Assembly: GCA_030673205.1 (NCBI GenBank)
Contig: DAOVJP010000027.1
Location: forward strand, 1 to 10,191
Length of the DNA stretch: 10,191 bases
Direction: 5' to 3'
Source: Thermoplasmata archaeon
GTDB lineage: Archaea > Thermoplasmatota > Thermoplasmata > JAGHBH01
Below are positions 1 through 7,335 of the stretch, in pieces; position 1 is the first letter of the stretch; each line of letters begins with the position of its first letter. The notes under the pieces were generated by a model. The model searched no databases. It had not been told where the DNA came from and worked only from the letters and a program-made list of their open reading frames with translations. The translations under genes were made by a program, and so were the position numbers.

Positions 1-1061
1 TAGAAGAAGGAATGGACGAGGGAATAGTCCAGCATAAGCTTTTTTCCATCGGGCCGCTGGAGAGCTTTATAGAGCCTTTGAACAGGTGGAAACGGGTCAG
101 GGAGATACGGGCCTTAGCAAAAGAGATAGGGGCGGACATAGTTCATGCCCATGATCTATCCAAATATGGGGAGTACGCCTATCTCTGCGGAGCTCGACCA
201 TATATCATCACGAACTGGGGGATGACAGATATATATTATGTGGCAAATTATTTTTATTTCTTCAAGAAAGAACTGAGGGGTAAGCGGAGGAAGATACGCC
301 AAGCGGCCTTCCAGGAGGCCGCGTACACCACCGCCCTCGTTGCCCATACCCAAGATGTAATATCGAAGGAGTTCGGCGTACCCCCTGAGAAGATACCGGC
401 CTTTCCCTGGGGGGTGGACCTCGACCTGTTTCACAAAGGATATGAAAAGGAAGTTGCTGCCCTACGCAAGGAACTGGGCATCCCCTCCGGGAACAAGATT
501 ATACTCAGCTCAAGGCACATGGACCCATATTATAATATTGAAAACATAATAAAAGCCTGTGCTATCGCGATGAAGAAAAGGAACGATATCACCTTGATAC
601 TGCGACGCGCCGGTGGCTTGGTATCTTATGAGAGTAAGCTCAAGACCATTGTGAAGGAACTGGGGATAGAGAGCAATACGCGCTTCCTCTCCGAATATCT
701 CCCATTCGAACAGATGCCCATACAGTACAACCTGGCAGATGTCTCCGTTATGATCCCTAGGACAGATCAAGGCGCTCTATCCGTGCACGAGACCATGGCC
801 TGCGGCGCAGTGGTGATAGCCTCGGACATAGAAGGGAACAGGGAGATGATAAGGAATGGAGAGAACGGTTTCCTCGTGGACCCTGACAACACGGAGGCAC
901 TGGCCAGTGCGATCGTGAAAGCACTGGACCCAGAATTGAAGGGAAAAGCGTATGAAGCGAACTGGAAGTGGATAAAGGAGAATGCGGATTGGAAGAAGAA
1001 CGCCAAGAGAATGGAAGATCTCTATCTGACCGCGATCAAAGGCGAGAGAGGTCGAAACTGA
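1..1061 (+). CDS. GT4-family glycosyltransferase, 5' end cut by window
   Basis: The product probably transfers a sugar from a nucleotide-sugar donor onto a glycan or lipid-linked acceptor at the inner face of the membrane. Numbering from the ATG at 12, visible GT-B features are HAHD (45-48) in the N-terminal domain, GVDLDLF (134-140) at the domain junction, and a C-terminal donor-binding part with SVHETMACG (Glu260), EGNRE (274-278) and NGFLVDP (286-291). The frame stays open to the left edge. In this family the HAHD-like motif usually lies about 40 residues further in, so the ATG at 12 is unlikely to be the true start and the N-terminal glycine-rich loop is missing. The gene ends inside the tail of the convergent acetyltransferase gene. 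The fold assignment is firm; donor and acceptor cannot be read from the sequence. Confidence 0.9.
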   Translation, partial: EEGMDEGIVQHKLFSIGPLESFIEPLNRWKRVREIRALAKEIGADIVHAHDLSKYGEYAYLCGARPYIITNWGMTDIYYVANYFYFFKKELRGKRRKIRQAAFQEAAYTTALVAHTQDVISKEFGVPPEKIPAFPWGVDLDLFHKGYEKEVAALRKELGIPSGNKIILSSRHMDPYYNIENIIKACAIAMKKRNDITLILRRAGGLVSYESKLKTIVKELGIESNTRFLSEYLPFEQMPIQYNLADVSVMIPRTDQGALSVHETMACGAVVIASDIEGNREMIRNGENGFLVDPDNTEALASAIVKALDPELKGKAYEANWKWIKENADWKKNAKRMEDLYLTAIKGERGRN

Positions 1062-1560
1062 GGACGCTCAAGTTCCATTTCCTCCCTCCATATTCATGCT
1101 CCTCCTTCCTCTCTTCGTTCTTTTTGAAACCCATCTTCTCGAAGAAGGCCACGGAGCGCTCATTGAAGGGATATATGGTTGCATAGACCTCTACAAGACC
1201 TATCTTCTCCTTACCGTATCTCAACACCCCCTTCATTGCATCGCGAGCGTAGCCACGACCCCAATGCTCCTGTCCAAAAGCAAGGGATACCATGGCCGCC
1301 CTGTCCTCCCCTATCCTGTTGAGGGCAATATTCCCAACATGCACTCCCTCGATATTATCAACGGCGAACACCAGTCGAGAATGGTCCTGGATCATCTCCT
1401 CGAACCACCTCGTCTCCTCTTCTAGGGTCAAACCGGGCTTCCTTCCAAGCCCTTCGCAGACCTCGGGGTCATTGAACCACCCCACCACCCGTGGCAGATC
1501 ACCTCTGGACAGCGGTCTTAGGGTTATCTTCCCCTCTTCGTTATTGTCTGTCGACTGCAC
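1036..1560 (-). CDS. GNAT N-acetyltransferase, RimJ/RimL type
   Basis: A 174-residue acyl-CoA-dependent acetyltransferase. It begins its domain at KITLRPLSRGD (11-21), has the acetyl-CoA loop QEHWGRGYARDAM (97-109), and ends with the signature PFNERSVAFFEKMGF (131-145). Families of this type acetylate protein N-termini, ribosomal proteins or amino sugars. The glycan neighbourhood favours an amino-sugar substrate, but that is inference. I chose a GTG start at 1560 because a TATA box (1583-1590) centres about 26 bp upstream, so the transcript would begin at the GTG as a leaderless message. A TTG at 1575 is the alternative. The frame stays open further upstream, but translation there is low-complexity and runs through the promoter. 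Its last 26 bp overlap the end of the convergent glycosyltransferase gene. Confidence 0.85.
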   Translation of the reverse strand: MQSTDNNEEGKITLRPLSRGDLPRVVGWFNDPEVCEGLGRKPGLTLEEETRWFEEMIQDHSRLVFAVDNIEGVHVGNIALNRIGEDRAAMVSLAFGQEHWGRGYARDAMKGVLRYGKEKIGLVEVYATIYPFNERSVAFFEKMGFKKNEERKEEHEYGGRKWNLSVLSFDLSRL

Positions 1561-1582
1561 GGAAGAGTATAGCAAATTACTC

Positions 1583-1590
1583 TTTATAAA
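1583..1590 (-). promoter_or_regulatory. TATA box for the GNAT gene starting at 1560
   Basis: TTTATAAA reads the same on both strands. Its centre is about 26 bp from the GTG at 1560, the normal TATA-to-start-site distance in archaea, so the message would be leaderless. No Shine-Dalgarno site precedes that GTG. Because it is palindromic it could also fire rightwards from about 1613. Confidence 0.6.
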
Positions 1591-1610
1591 TCCTCCACCG
1601 CTTGAAAAGA

Positions 1611-1618
1611 TTAAAATA
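1611..1618 (+). promoter_or_regulatory. Possible TATA element for the zinc-knuckle protein gene
   Basis: TTAAAATA preceded by the purine-rich stretch GAAAAG, which resembles a TFB-recognition element. A start site about 26 bp downstream (near 1641) would leave a leader of about 55 nt before the ATG at 1697. It is weaker than the TATA box at 1583-1590. Confidence 0.35.
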
Positions 1619-1696
1619 GCCAGAAGTAGTGATCGCCTCCGACATCTTACCGATGCCCAGTGCACGATACGGGCGAACACCCGTATGGAAGGACGT

Positions 1697-3010
1697 ATGG
1701 CAGTGACAAAAGAAATGGACATTACAGATGCCGTTCTCCGGCATGCCCGCGAAAACCCACCCTCAACGGAGGTTGTGAAGAACAGAGAAAGGGTGGCACT
1801 GGCCATAAGGAAATATACCAAGGAAAGGTTGGGCCTCACATTGACCTCCGGACAGGAGAGAGCACTTGAAACATTCGCATCCAGGGAAGGAGTGCTGCTG
1901 AAGCTGTCCCATGGCGCGATGATACCTCACCTGGGCGTCTTCCGGCTTCATGTGAAGGCTGGTGAGATATGTTCTGACACCGATAACAGAATGGTATCCC
2001 TGTATCTGATAGACGACCAGTACTATTACAACTGGTATCCCGAGATCACCCGCCTAGGCTTCCATCTCTCCGGTAAACCGCCTAGCGAGCAGAAGTCCGC
2101 CATAACCATCCCTATCCCGAAGGAACACAAGACCAAGCCTCTCCTGGACATACCTCCCCCTGAGACCAAGATATTTGATAGACTGGAGAACCAGATAATG
2201 GGAAGGTTCGGCCCCAACCTCGATCACTTCCTGAAGGAGTATGGTAAGAGCAAGGGCGATGTGGACAAGAACCTGTTCAAGGATGGTCTGAGGCGGGAGA
2301 TGGAGATATTGAGAACGGGAGCGGAAGTGACACATAACTATGCGGATTTCTGCGCCAGATACCAGATAGGATCGTTCAGAAGGACCAACCCCGATGCGGC
2401 GGACAAGGTCCTTTTCCTCTCGTTCTGGGACTTCAAGGATCTCTTCGTTGACCGGTTCCAGACGCTCTTCCATAAAAGCGAGGAAGTGAGCAGGATAAAG
2501 AACGAGGTCGAAGCGGCGCAAGAGAACCCCGATACTACAACCACAAAAGAGCACAAGGACGACGCACCACCGCTCTGGTTCCTCTGTGACTGCGGGAGAA
2601 GGAATCGCGGCCAGAGACGGGGAGAAGAGGTTTCGTTCACCTGTCGCTGTGGAAAGACCACGACCGGCCATTTCGGAGAAGTGCGCTTCGTGCCAGATAT
2701 AACGGGAACTCAGAGCGTTAGCGGAAGCGCCCTCGGATTGAGCGGAAGGATAGTGGGAAGCTCCCTCCCGTACACTCAAGTGGCGGATAGGATGCAAAAA
2801 GAGATATTCGATAGCGAGCCCGCTACTCGTTTCGTACTGAAGAGCCATCCGGTCTATTATGGCGTGGGAGAAACGAGGGAGGGAGATGGAAGAGCTTCAT
2901 TGTTCAGGGCATTGTGTGAGACGAAAGCATCCGTTTTGGGGGCAGCGTTGAAAAGCCCCTGGGATGTAAACCCCCATGTCCATTCTTGCTACCTGGAACC
3001 CCAGACCTAA
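1697..3010 (+). CDS. Uncharacterised zinc-knuckle protein, possibly BshC-fold ligase-like
   Basis: I do not recognise this 437-residue protein with certainty. It is soluble in appearance, with no signal peptide or membrane segment. Visible parts are: a helical N-terminus; LSHGAMIPHLGVFRLHVKA (70-88), reminiscent of the nucleotide-binding entry of BshC and class I synthetase-like folds; YLIDDQYYYNW (103-113); LFKDGLRREME (193-203); LSFWDFKDLF (241-250); a four-cysteine knuckle C297/C299 and C316/C318; and TGTQSVSGSALGLSGRIVG (336-354) before VADRMQ. The order of blocks roughly matches BshC, the cysteine-adding enzyme of bacillithiol synthesis, with a zinc knuckle inserted; this comparison is from memory. 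The ATG at 1697 follows a GGAAGGA site; an in-frame ATG at 1685 lacks one. Its stop overlaps the convergent glycosyltransferase gene by 4 bp. The gene is secure, the function is not. Confidence 0.8.
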   Translation: MAVTKEMDITDAVLRHARENPPSTEVVKNRERVALAIRKYTKERLGLTLTSGQERALETFASREGVLLKLSHGAMIPHLGVFRLHVKAGEICSDTDNRMVSLYLIDDQYYYNWYPEITRLGFHLSGKPPSEQKSAITIPIPKEHKTKPLLDIPPPETKIFDRLENQIMGRFGPNLDHFLKEYGKSKGDVDKNLFKDGLRREMEILRTGAEVTHNYADFCARYQIGSFRRTNPDAADKVLFLSFWDFKDLFVDRFQTLFHKSEEVSRIKNEVEAAQENPDTTTTKEHKDDAPPLWFLCDCGRRNRGQRRGEEVSFTCRCGKTTTGHFGEVRFVPDITGTQSVSGSALGLSGRIVGSSLPYTQVADRMQKEIFDSEPATRFVLKSHPVYYGVGETREGDGRASLFRALCETKASVLGAALKSPWDVNPHVHSCYLEPQT

Positions 3011-4263
3011 CGAGGAACGATCTTGTCCAACATGGAAGCAAGTCTCGGCGCCAACGTATCCTTATAATTGAAACGGGAGATGACCTCTTCGTTCGGTCGT
3101 GCTGTTTCTCCCCGTTTCCACCCTTCGACCAGACCGTGCAATGCCTTTGCAATGCCTTCCACATTCTCGGGCTCCACTATGGGCCCGACATTCGCCTCGC
3201 GCATCACTTCGGCCAACTCCCCTTTGTTAGCCACGGTCAAGATGGGCCTTCTGGAGTTAAGATACTCTCCAAGCTTTCCGCCCAATATGCGCTCTTTGCC
3301 CTCTCCCCGATATAATATCTGAAGTAGACAGTCCGCAGTCTCCAACATGCCTGGCACTGTCGAGTGGGGCACGGCGTCTTGGAATTCAACGATATTCTCC
3401 AGACCCATGTTCTTGGCCTTTTCTTTCCATTTCCGAGGAGTGTTCCCCACGAATTTGAGCCTAAGAGCAGGGTCCAGTCTTCCCGTTTTGCCGAGAATAC
3501 AAAGGGCCTCCATGACAGGAGAGGGGTCCAGCTTCCACAATGAACCTGTGAACAGAATGGTCATATTTCCTTTCCTTCCGTATCCCTTCCCTGGAAAATC
3601 CTCTGGGTCGAATCCATTGTGGAGCACATCGAATTTATCGCCGGGCTGGTTGGAGTATTCGGACCTCATCTCTTCGGCCAAGGAGCGGGTCACATTGAGA
3701 ACCAGGTCCGTGGTCTTTACAACACTACTTTCCATTTTCATCTCTCGCTTCTTGTGGAACCGGGATGGGAAAGGTATGCCATAGTTCCTGACCCACGGGT
3801 CCTGGAGATCGGCGATCCACGGTATTCCTGTCTTCTCCTTTATCCAATAGCCCAGGAGATGGCTGCTCGTTGGATAGGAGGTGGTGAGAAGAGCATCGAA
3901 TTCCCCTTCCTTGATCATCTGAATAGCGCGTGAGCGAGCTAGCCTGGCCCAATAGATACACTCATCCGGGGCTCGAAGCCATTTGGCGTTCATGTGCAGC
4001 TTCCTGGGAAGGCCGTTCAGAAACCTCTCCCCAACCCCTTTGGTCCGGTGTATCTTCACATGTCTGACCTCATCCAGAAGGCCTTCATCATATAATGAGC
4101 TTCGGCGCTTCCACTCCGCCATCTCTACCGAGAGAACCTCCACCTCCCATCCATGGTTATGGAGATATTTGGCCAGCTTGTAGTTCCTGAGGGAATTAAC
4201 TCCTCCGATGGGAGGGAAATGATAGGCTACATAAAGCAGGCGGGACACGGAAATGCCTCTCAT
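3007..4263 (-). CDS. GT4-family glycosyltransferase, complete
   Basis: A 418-residue GT-B sugar transferase, of the usual family length. Residues 9-45 carry the N-terminal Rossmann start with HFPPIGGVNSLRNYKLAKYL (15-34). WIADLQDPW (149-157) is typical of GT4 enzymes that build surface polysaccharides. HNGFDPEDF (215-223) marks the domain junction, FTGSLW (238-243) opens the C-terminal domain, and KLGEYLNSRRPIL (330-342) with GPIVEPENVEGIAKAL (360-375) forms the donor site. The start is fixed by an ATGA overlap with the stop of the upstream PIG-L gene and a GGTGGT ribosome site inside that gene's last codons, so the two are one transcription unit and probably translationally coupled. It may extend the sugar that the deacetylase modifies (inference). 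It meets the gene at 1697-3010 tail to tail with a 4-bp overlap. Confidence 0.92.
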   Translation of the reverse strand: MRGISVSRLLYVAYHFPPIGGVNSLRNYKLAKYLHNHGWEVEVLSVEMAEWKRRSSLYDEGLLDEVRHVKIHRTKGVGERFLNGLPRKLHMNAKWLRAPDECIYWARLARSRAIQMIKEGEFDALLTTSYPTSSHLLGYWIKEKTGIPWIADLQDPWVRNYGIPFPSRFHKKREMKMESSVVKTTDLVLNVTRSLAEEMRSEYSNQPGDKFDVLHNGFDPEDFPGKGYGRKGNMTILFTGSLWKLDPSPVMEALCILGKTGRLDPALRLKFVGNTPRKWKEKAKNMGLENIVEFQDAVPHSTVPGMLETADCLLQILYRGEGKERILGGKLGEYLNSRRPILTVANKGELAEVMREANVGPIVEPENVEGIAKALHGLVEGWKRGETARPNEEVISRFNYKDTLAPRLASMLDKIVPR

Positions 4264-4859
4264 ACCACCATTCGAATTATCTCGAAGGCCTCGGCATATC
4301 GCTTGCCCACCTGGAATCCATGGTAGCTCAGCGGGGAGAGAAGGGCATCGTGTGTCATGTAATATCTTCCGGCCTGGGACTTGTATAGGTCTATGAGCTC
4401 CATCTTCCTCTTCACGATATCCTCATCCAATGTAACGTAGAGGGAGGGCTTGAATTCCGGGCTGGACCTCAAAACGCCATACCCGAGTATGGTCCTGTTC
4501 CTGAAGACCCGGTACGTTTCTTCATATAACGCGTTGTGATCCTGATGAATGTCGCATGAGGCCGGGCAGAACACGATGTCCGGATCGAAGCTCTTTTTCT
4601 TCTTCTCCATGGCCTCTCGTATCGCGAAGGCTTTCTCGGGAAACCGTCTGTTGGGAATATCGAGTATCTCAGCTTCGATGCCCAAATAATCCACAGCCCT
4701 CTGATATTCATCCATAAGGTTGGCGTTCCTCTCCAGGTCCTGGCATTTGCTGAAGCACAGGTAGAAGAACTCATATTCATCTTTGTATCTGAGGATCGTT
4801 CCACCCATCCCTATCTCTATATCATCAGGATGGGAACCGAACAAAAGGACCTTCTTCAT
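4260..4859 (-). CDS. PIG-L (LmbE-like) zinc deacetylase
   Basis: A 199-residue N-deacetylase of the PIG-L/LmbE family, which removes acetyl from GlcNAc-type groups on glycolipids, antibiotics and low-molecular-weight thiol precursors (PIG-L, MshB, BshB). The zinc site is intact: HPDD (10-13) gives His10 and Asp13 with Asp12 as the likely base, and HQDH (105-108) gives His108. The length is at the short end for the family and no membrane segment is present, so it acts in the cytoplasm. The ATG at 4859 is preceded by a near-perfect Shine-Dalgarno site (4863-4870), which decides the start. The stop overlaps the ATG of the following glycosyltransferase (ATGA). The substrate is not determinable: a lipid-linked amino sugar is the conservative guess, a thiol precursor the more speculative one. 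Confidence 0.93.
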   Translation of the reverse strand: MKKVLLFGSHPDDIEIGMGGTILRYKDEYEFFYLCFSKCQDLERNANLMDEYQRAVDYLGIEAEILDIPNRRFPEKAFAIREAMEKKKKSFDPDIVFCPASCDIHQDHNALYEETYRVFRNRTILGYGVLRSSPEFKPSLYVTLDEDIVKRKMELIDLYKSQAGRYYMTHDALLSPLSYHGFQVGKRYAEAFEIIRMVV

Positions 4860-4862
4860 ATT

Positions 4863-4870
4863 CTCACCTC
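4863..4870 (-). promoter_or_regulatory. Strong Shine-Dalgarno site of the PIG-L gene
   Basis: GAGGTGAG on the minus strand, three bases before the ATG at 4859, matches the expected archaeal anti-Shine-Dalgarno closely. It contrasts with the leaderless starts at 1560 and 6171. Confidence 0.7.
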
Positions 4871-4900
4871 TCGATAGCTCAAAAACCGAAAGGCCCTACG

Positions 4901-4914
4901 CATACTTAATTCTA
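4901..4914 (-). promoter_or_regulatory. Weak candidate promoter upstream of the PIG-L gene
   Basis: On the minus strand an AT-rich stretch (AATAGAATTAAGTATG region) sits about 45-50 bp before the ATG at 4859. A start site about 26 bp downstream would leave a leader of roughly 20 nt that still holds the ribosome site. It is not a consensus TATA box. Read-through from the glycosyltransferase gene at 4981-6171 is the alternative source of transcripts. Confidence 0.3.
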
Positions 4915-4980
4915 TTTGGCGCTTCTGGACAAAAAGGGCGCATGGAGGGGCACGGGTCCAAGGGAACAATGGACAATGGC

Positions 4981-6171
4981 TTACACCAGAGAATCGTAGA
5001 CCTTTCTCAGTTTGACAAGATAGTGTTCGAGGGAGAACTCCTCTTTCCATGGGATCGGATGATGCTTTCCCCAGTAATCAGATATGTCCCCCGCCCTTTC
5101 TATTCCACATCCACACCCGTGCTCCGAAAGAAAATCCACTATCGCCCAGAGTTCTTTAGAGGCAAAGACATACAGACCAGCCGATAGATATTCGAAGAGC
5201 TTGTTGGGAATGCTTATCTGAATATGCTTCAACTCGCCCACCGGGTCGACCAATATCAGTCCTGCATCATACTGGGTGAGCTCTTCATAAAGACCAGGAG
5301 GCGGTATCGGGTCATGCCAGTGTAGTCGCGGGTTCCTGTTGCAGATATCCTTTATCCTTTCCACCTTTGAGGCGCTAGGCGCTGTCCCATATATGTGGAT
5401 ATGAAAACCTTGTTCTGTCATCTCCACCAATTGCGGCATAATAGCCCTGTAGGCTGCTATTTCCAGGGGTTCTATGTCTATCCCCCCTACACATACTAAG
5501 TGGGAGGCTCCGTCCTTCTCGGATAGTTTGGGTAGGAATGTCGTTGGTCTTTCTCTCCGAGGAATGGCGTTCGGCACCACGGTCGAGGGGGCGATCTTAT
5601 ACCTGGCCTCAAGAACATCCTTCATTCCCGGATAGGGGAAGACCAGATGGTCGGAGTTCTGTGCTATGTAGTCCTCCCACCCCCTCATCGCATCCGCAAG
5701 GCGGTTGGTCCTGAGACGCAGCATGTCCTCTCGCATGGTATGAGGTGTTTTTTTGTAATCTAGATCTGCCAGGGACATCAGGTCATATATCTCCGATACG
5801 ACAGGATATTCCGTATGCTTCTTGGCCACATAGCCCAGATGGTCCGGCGGAGGCCGGGCGTGTATTATGTCTATGTGATTCTTTCTGGCATAGTTCTCTA
5901 TTCTCTTGGCCAGCACCCGGCCGTATACTCCTGAGAGGGGGGCATAGTATTTCAGAAAGGCCTCATAGGGCATGTTCCATTTGCGGAAGATGAGATCATA
6001 GCTCTCCGGAGCAAAATTTTTTATGAACGGGGAACGCGATATCTGCTCCGATACCTTTCGCTCATCTCCGAAGAGGGTGTATACCTCCAGGTCCGGATAA
6101 AGGGCTGTCAGTGCCTTGTTGATCTTATACGCCCGTGGGTCGAGTTCTGGCTGAAGAGAGAGCACCCTCAT
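4981..6171 (-). CDS. GT4-like glycosyltransferase
   Basis: A 396-residue GT-B fold sugar transferase. Visible parts are MRVLSLQPEL (1-10), IDIIHARPPPDHLGYVA (100-116) in the N-terminal domain, VVPNAI (198-203) at the junction, LVCVGGID (225-232) opening the C-terminal domain, and ISIPNKLFEYLSAGLYVFAS (319-338), the donor-site block common in capsule and exopolysaccharide transferases. The usual proline of AGxP is replaced by Tyr333, and HGCGCGI (351-357) is an unusual cysteine pair. I chose the ATG at 6171 rather than the one at 6204: a TATA box lies 26 bp upstream of 6171, so the upstream ATG would sit outside the transcript and its first codons would overlap the TATA box itself. It is divergent from the deacetylase-like gene at 6288 and lies 121 bp upstream of the PIG-L gene on the same strand. 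Confidence 0.88.
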   Translation of the reverse strand: MRVLSLQPELDPRAYKINKALTALYPDLEVYTLFGDERKVSEQISRSPFIKNFAPESYDLIFRKWNMPYEAFLKYYAPLSGVYGRVLAKRIENYARKNHIDIIHARPPPDHLGYVAKKHTEYPVVSEIYDLMSLADLDYKKTPHTMREDMLRLRTNRLADAMRGWEDYIAQNSDHLVFPYPGMKDVLEARYKIAPSTVVPNAIPRRERPTTFLPKLSEKDGASHLVCVGGIDIEPLEIAAYRAIMPQLVEMTEQGFHIHIYGTAPSASKVERIKDICNRNPRLHWHDPIPPPGLYEELTQYDAGLILVDPVGELKHIQISIPNKLFEYLSAGLYVFASKELWAIVDFLSEHGCGCGIERAGDISDYWGKHHPIPWKEEFSLEHYLVKLRKVYDSLV

Positions 6172-6193
6172 GGTTTCGTGGACTGGCACAGAG

Positions 6194-6200
6194 GTATAAA
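6194..6200 (-). promoter_or_regulatory. TATA box for the glycosyltransferase starting at 6171
   Basis: TTTATAC on the minus strand centres 26 bp from the ATG at 6171, giving a leaderless message. No Shine-Dalgarno site precedes that ATG. The element lies inside the 5' end of the longer open frame, which argues against the ATG at 6204. Confidence 0.6.
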
Positions 6201-6208
6201 GCATTATC

Positions 6209-6220
6209 GAAAGCTTATTA
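6209..6220 (+). promoter_or_regulatory. BRE/TATA-like promoter for the deacetylase-like gene at 6288
   Basis: GAAAG followed by CTTATTA resembles a TFB-recognition element plus TATA box. A start site near 6243 leaves a leader of about 45 nt. It lies within 10 bp of the TATA box of the divergent glycosyltransferase gene, so the two promoters may compete or be co-regulated. Confidence 0.4.
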
Positions 6221-6274
6221 ACTTTGGAACCCTAGCTCTCACCATGGCTCACCAGTCTGATATCTGCCGTCGAT

Positions 6275-6283
6275 GGAGCGGAG
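6275..6283 (+). promoter_or_regulatory. Ribosome-binding site that decides the start at 6288
   Basis: GGAGCGGAG, 4 bases before the ATG at 6288. The in-frame ATG at 6273 overlaps this site and has no purine-rich site of its own, so 6288 is preferred. Confidence 0.5.
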
Positions 6284-6287
6284 CATA

Positions 6288-7334
6288 ATGGCAGATAGGG
6301 AAGTGCTTGTCCTGTTGGCCTGCGACACCGACCAGGATAGGGAGAGTTTCGGAGGATGCTCGGACGCCAAACGAGAAGAATGCTCGTGGAGAGGGGTTGG
6401 CGAGGGAATACCCTTGTTCAATGATAGATTCAGAGGAATGACCGATCCGTATGGAGGACCGTTGCGGGTCCTTTGGTTCATCCGTTCGGACGAGCAGATG
6501 GAGGAGATGGGGGGTGACCCTGCCTGGCCATTCAGGAAGTTCTCCAAGCGCCTATCCGAACTGGAGTCGTTCGGGGATGAGATAGGATGGCATGTCCATC
6601 TGTGGAGATGGAACGATGCTGTTGGGGGGTGGTATGCGGAGGTGGACGATCGGCCCTGGATCGAGAAGTGCATAAGGAAGGGATATTCCGCCATTCCCGA
6701 GAGGTGGAGGCCGACATCGGTAAAATCGGGCTGGGGATTCCAGACGTATAGGACGCTTGCTCTTCTTGGAGAATTGGGGTTGAAGGTTGATCTCTCATGT
6801 ATTCCCGATGCGCATAATATATCATATACAAAACAAGGGTTGAAAGTGGATGTTCAGGATTGGCGGGGCTCTCCTACGCTCCCCTATCTGCCCCACAAAA
6901 AGGACCATAAGAAGGCCGGGGGGGAGGAAGCTCTCTCTATCTGGGAAGTGCCCAATGCCACATTCAGATATAAGAATTTGAATGTCGCAGGCCGGTTCGT
7001 CAGGAACATGATACCGTATAGGGGAGGCAAGCTTGTTTCCCCTCGGATAGTGGTGAAGAAACGCGGCTCGGCCGCAGCTGGCGGATCCATCGAGCTTTTC
7101 AGGCGGGCATGTGATGAGGTATTTTCAAGTGCTGGAAAGGGCGGGATCTCCGTATTCTCTATATATTTCCACCCCGACTGTCTCTTGGTCGACTCCTCAA
7201 GTGGGCTCTACGAGAACAGGGATAATCTGGCTGCAAACCTAGAGTGCATAGGAACGGTTAGCAAAAGGACAGGGGTTCCCTTTCGTTTCCTCACCGGGAA
7301 AGAGCTCGTTGCGAAGCTAGGGGCTACGGAGTAA
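6288..7334 (+). CDS. Polysaccharide deacetylase-like (NodB/CE4-type) protein
   Basis: A 348-residue cytoplasmic protein with the look of a NodB-homology (CE4) deacetylase. VLVLLACDTDQD (6-17) places Asp13/Asp15 where the catalytic and metal-binding acidic pair sits. VLWFIRSDEQM (61-71) is the next strand. EIGWHVHLWRW (98-108) supplies His102 and His104 as metal ligands, DLSCIPD (168-174) and SIWEVPNATFRY (217-228) follow, and FSIYFHPD (290-297) gives the C-terminal His295. The canonical RxxxG motif is replaced by a divergent SVKSGWGF (144-151), so it may act on an unusual substrate or be a non-catalytic relative. The family hydrolyses N- or O-acetyl groups on sugar polymers. No signal peptide is seen, so it would act on cytoplasmic intermediates. 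It ends one base before the convergent GNAT gene. Confidence 0.8.
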   Translation: MADREVLVLLACDTDQDRESFGGCSDAKREECSWRGVGEGIPLFNDRFRGMTDPYGGPLRVLWFIRSDEQMEEMGGDPAWPFRKFSKRLSELESFGDEIGWHVHLWRWNDAVGGWYAEVDDRPWIEKCIRKGYSAIPERWRPTSVKSGWGFQTYRTLALLGELGLKVDLSCIPDAHNISYTKQGLKVDVQDWRGSPTLPYLPHKKDHKKAGGEEALSIWEVPNATFRYKNLNVAGRFVRNMIPYRGGKLVSPRIVVKKRGSAAAGGSIELFRRACDEVFSSAGKGGISVFSIYFHPDCLLVDSSSGLYENRDNLAANLECIGTVSKRTGVPFRFLTGKELVAKLGATE

Positions 7335-7335
7335 T

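Noticed and set aside
1668..1685. Six-base stem-loop (TACGGG/CCCGTA) just before the zinc-knuckle gene
   Set aside because: Short stem, no further structure; it overlaps the alternative ATG at 1685 but I cannot support a regulatory role.
1292..1696. N-terminal extension of the zinc-knuckle protein gene to an ATG at 1292
   Set aside because: This stretch is antisense to the GNAT gene and to both promoter elements; a ribosome site precedes the ATG at 1697.
1561..1839. Upstream extension of the GNAT gene by 93 residues
   Set aside because: It would run through the TATA box and across the opposite-strand gene; the extra residues are low-complexity and the GNAT domain is complete without them.
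2054..2848. 264-codon minus-strand frame
   Set aside because: It lies wholly inside the plus-strand gene at 1697-3010, has no family motif, and reads as an antisense shadow.
4930..4935. T-run after the glycosyltransferase ending at 4981 as a terminator
   Set aside because: Only five T residues on the minus strand, about 45 nt past the stop and without repetition; too weak to call.
6172..6204. ATG at 6204 as start of the minus-strand glycosyltransferase
   Set aside because: The TATA box lies within these codons and predicts transcription from 6171.
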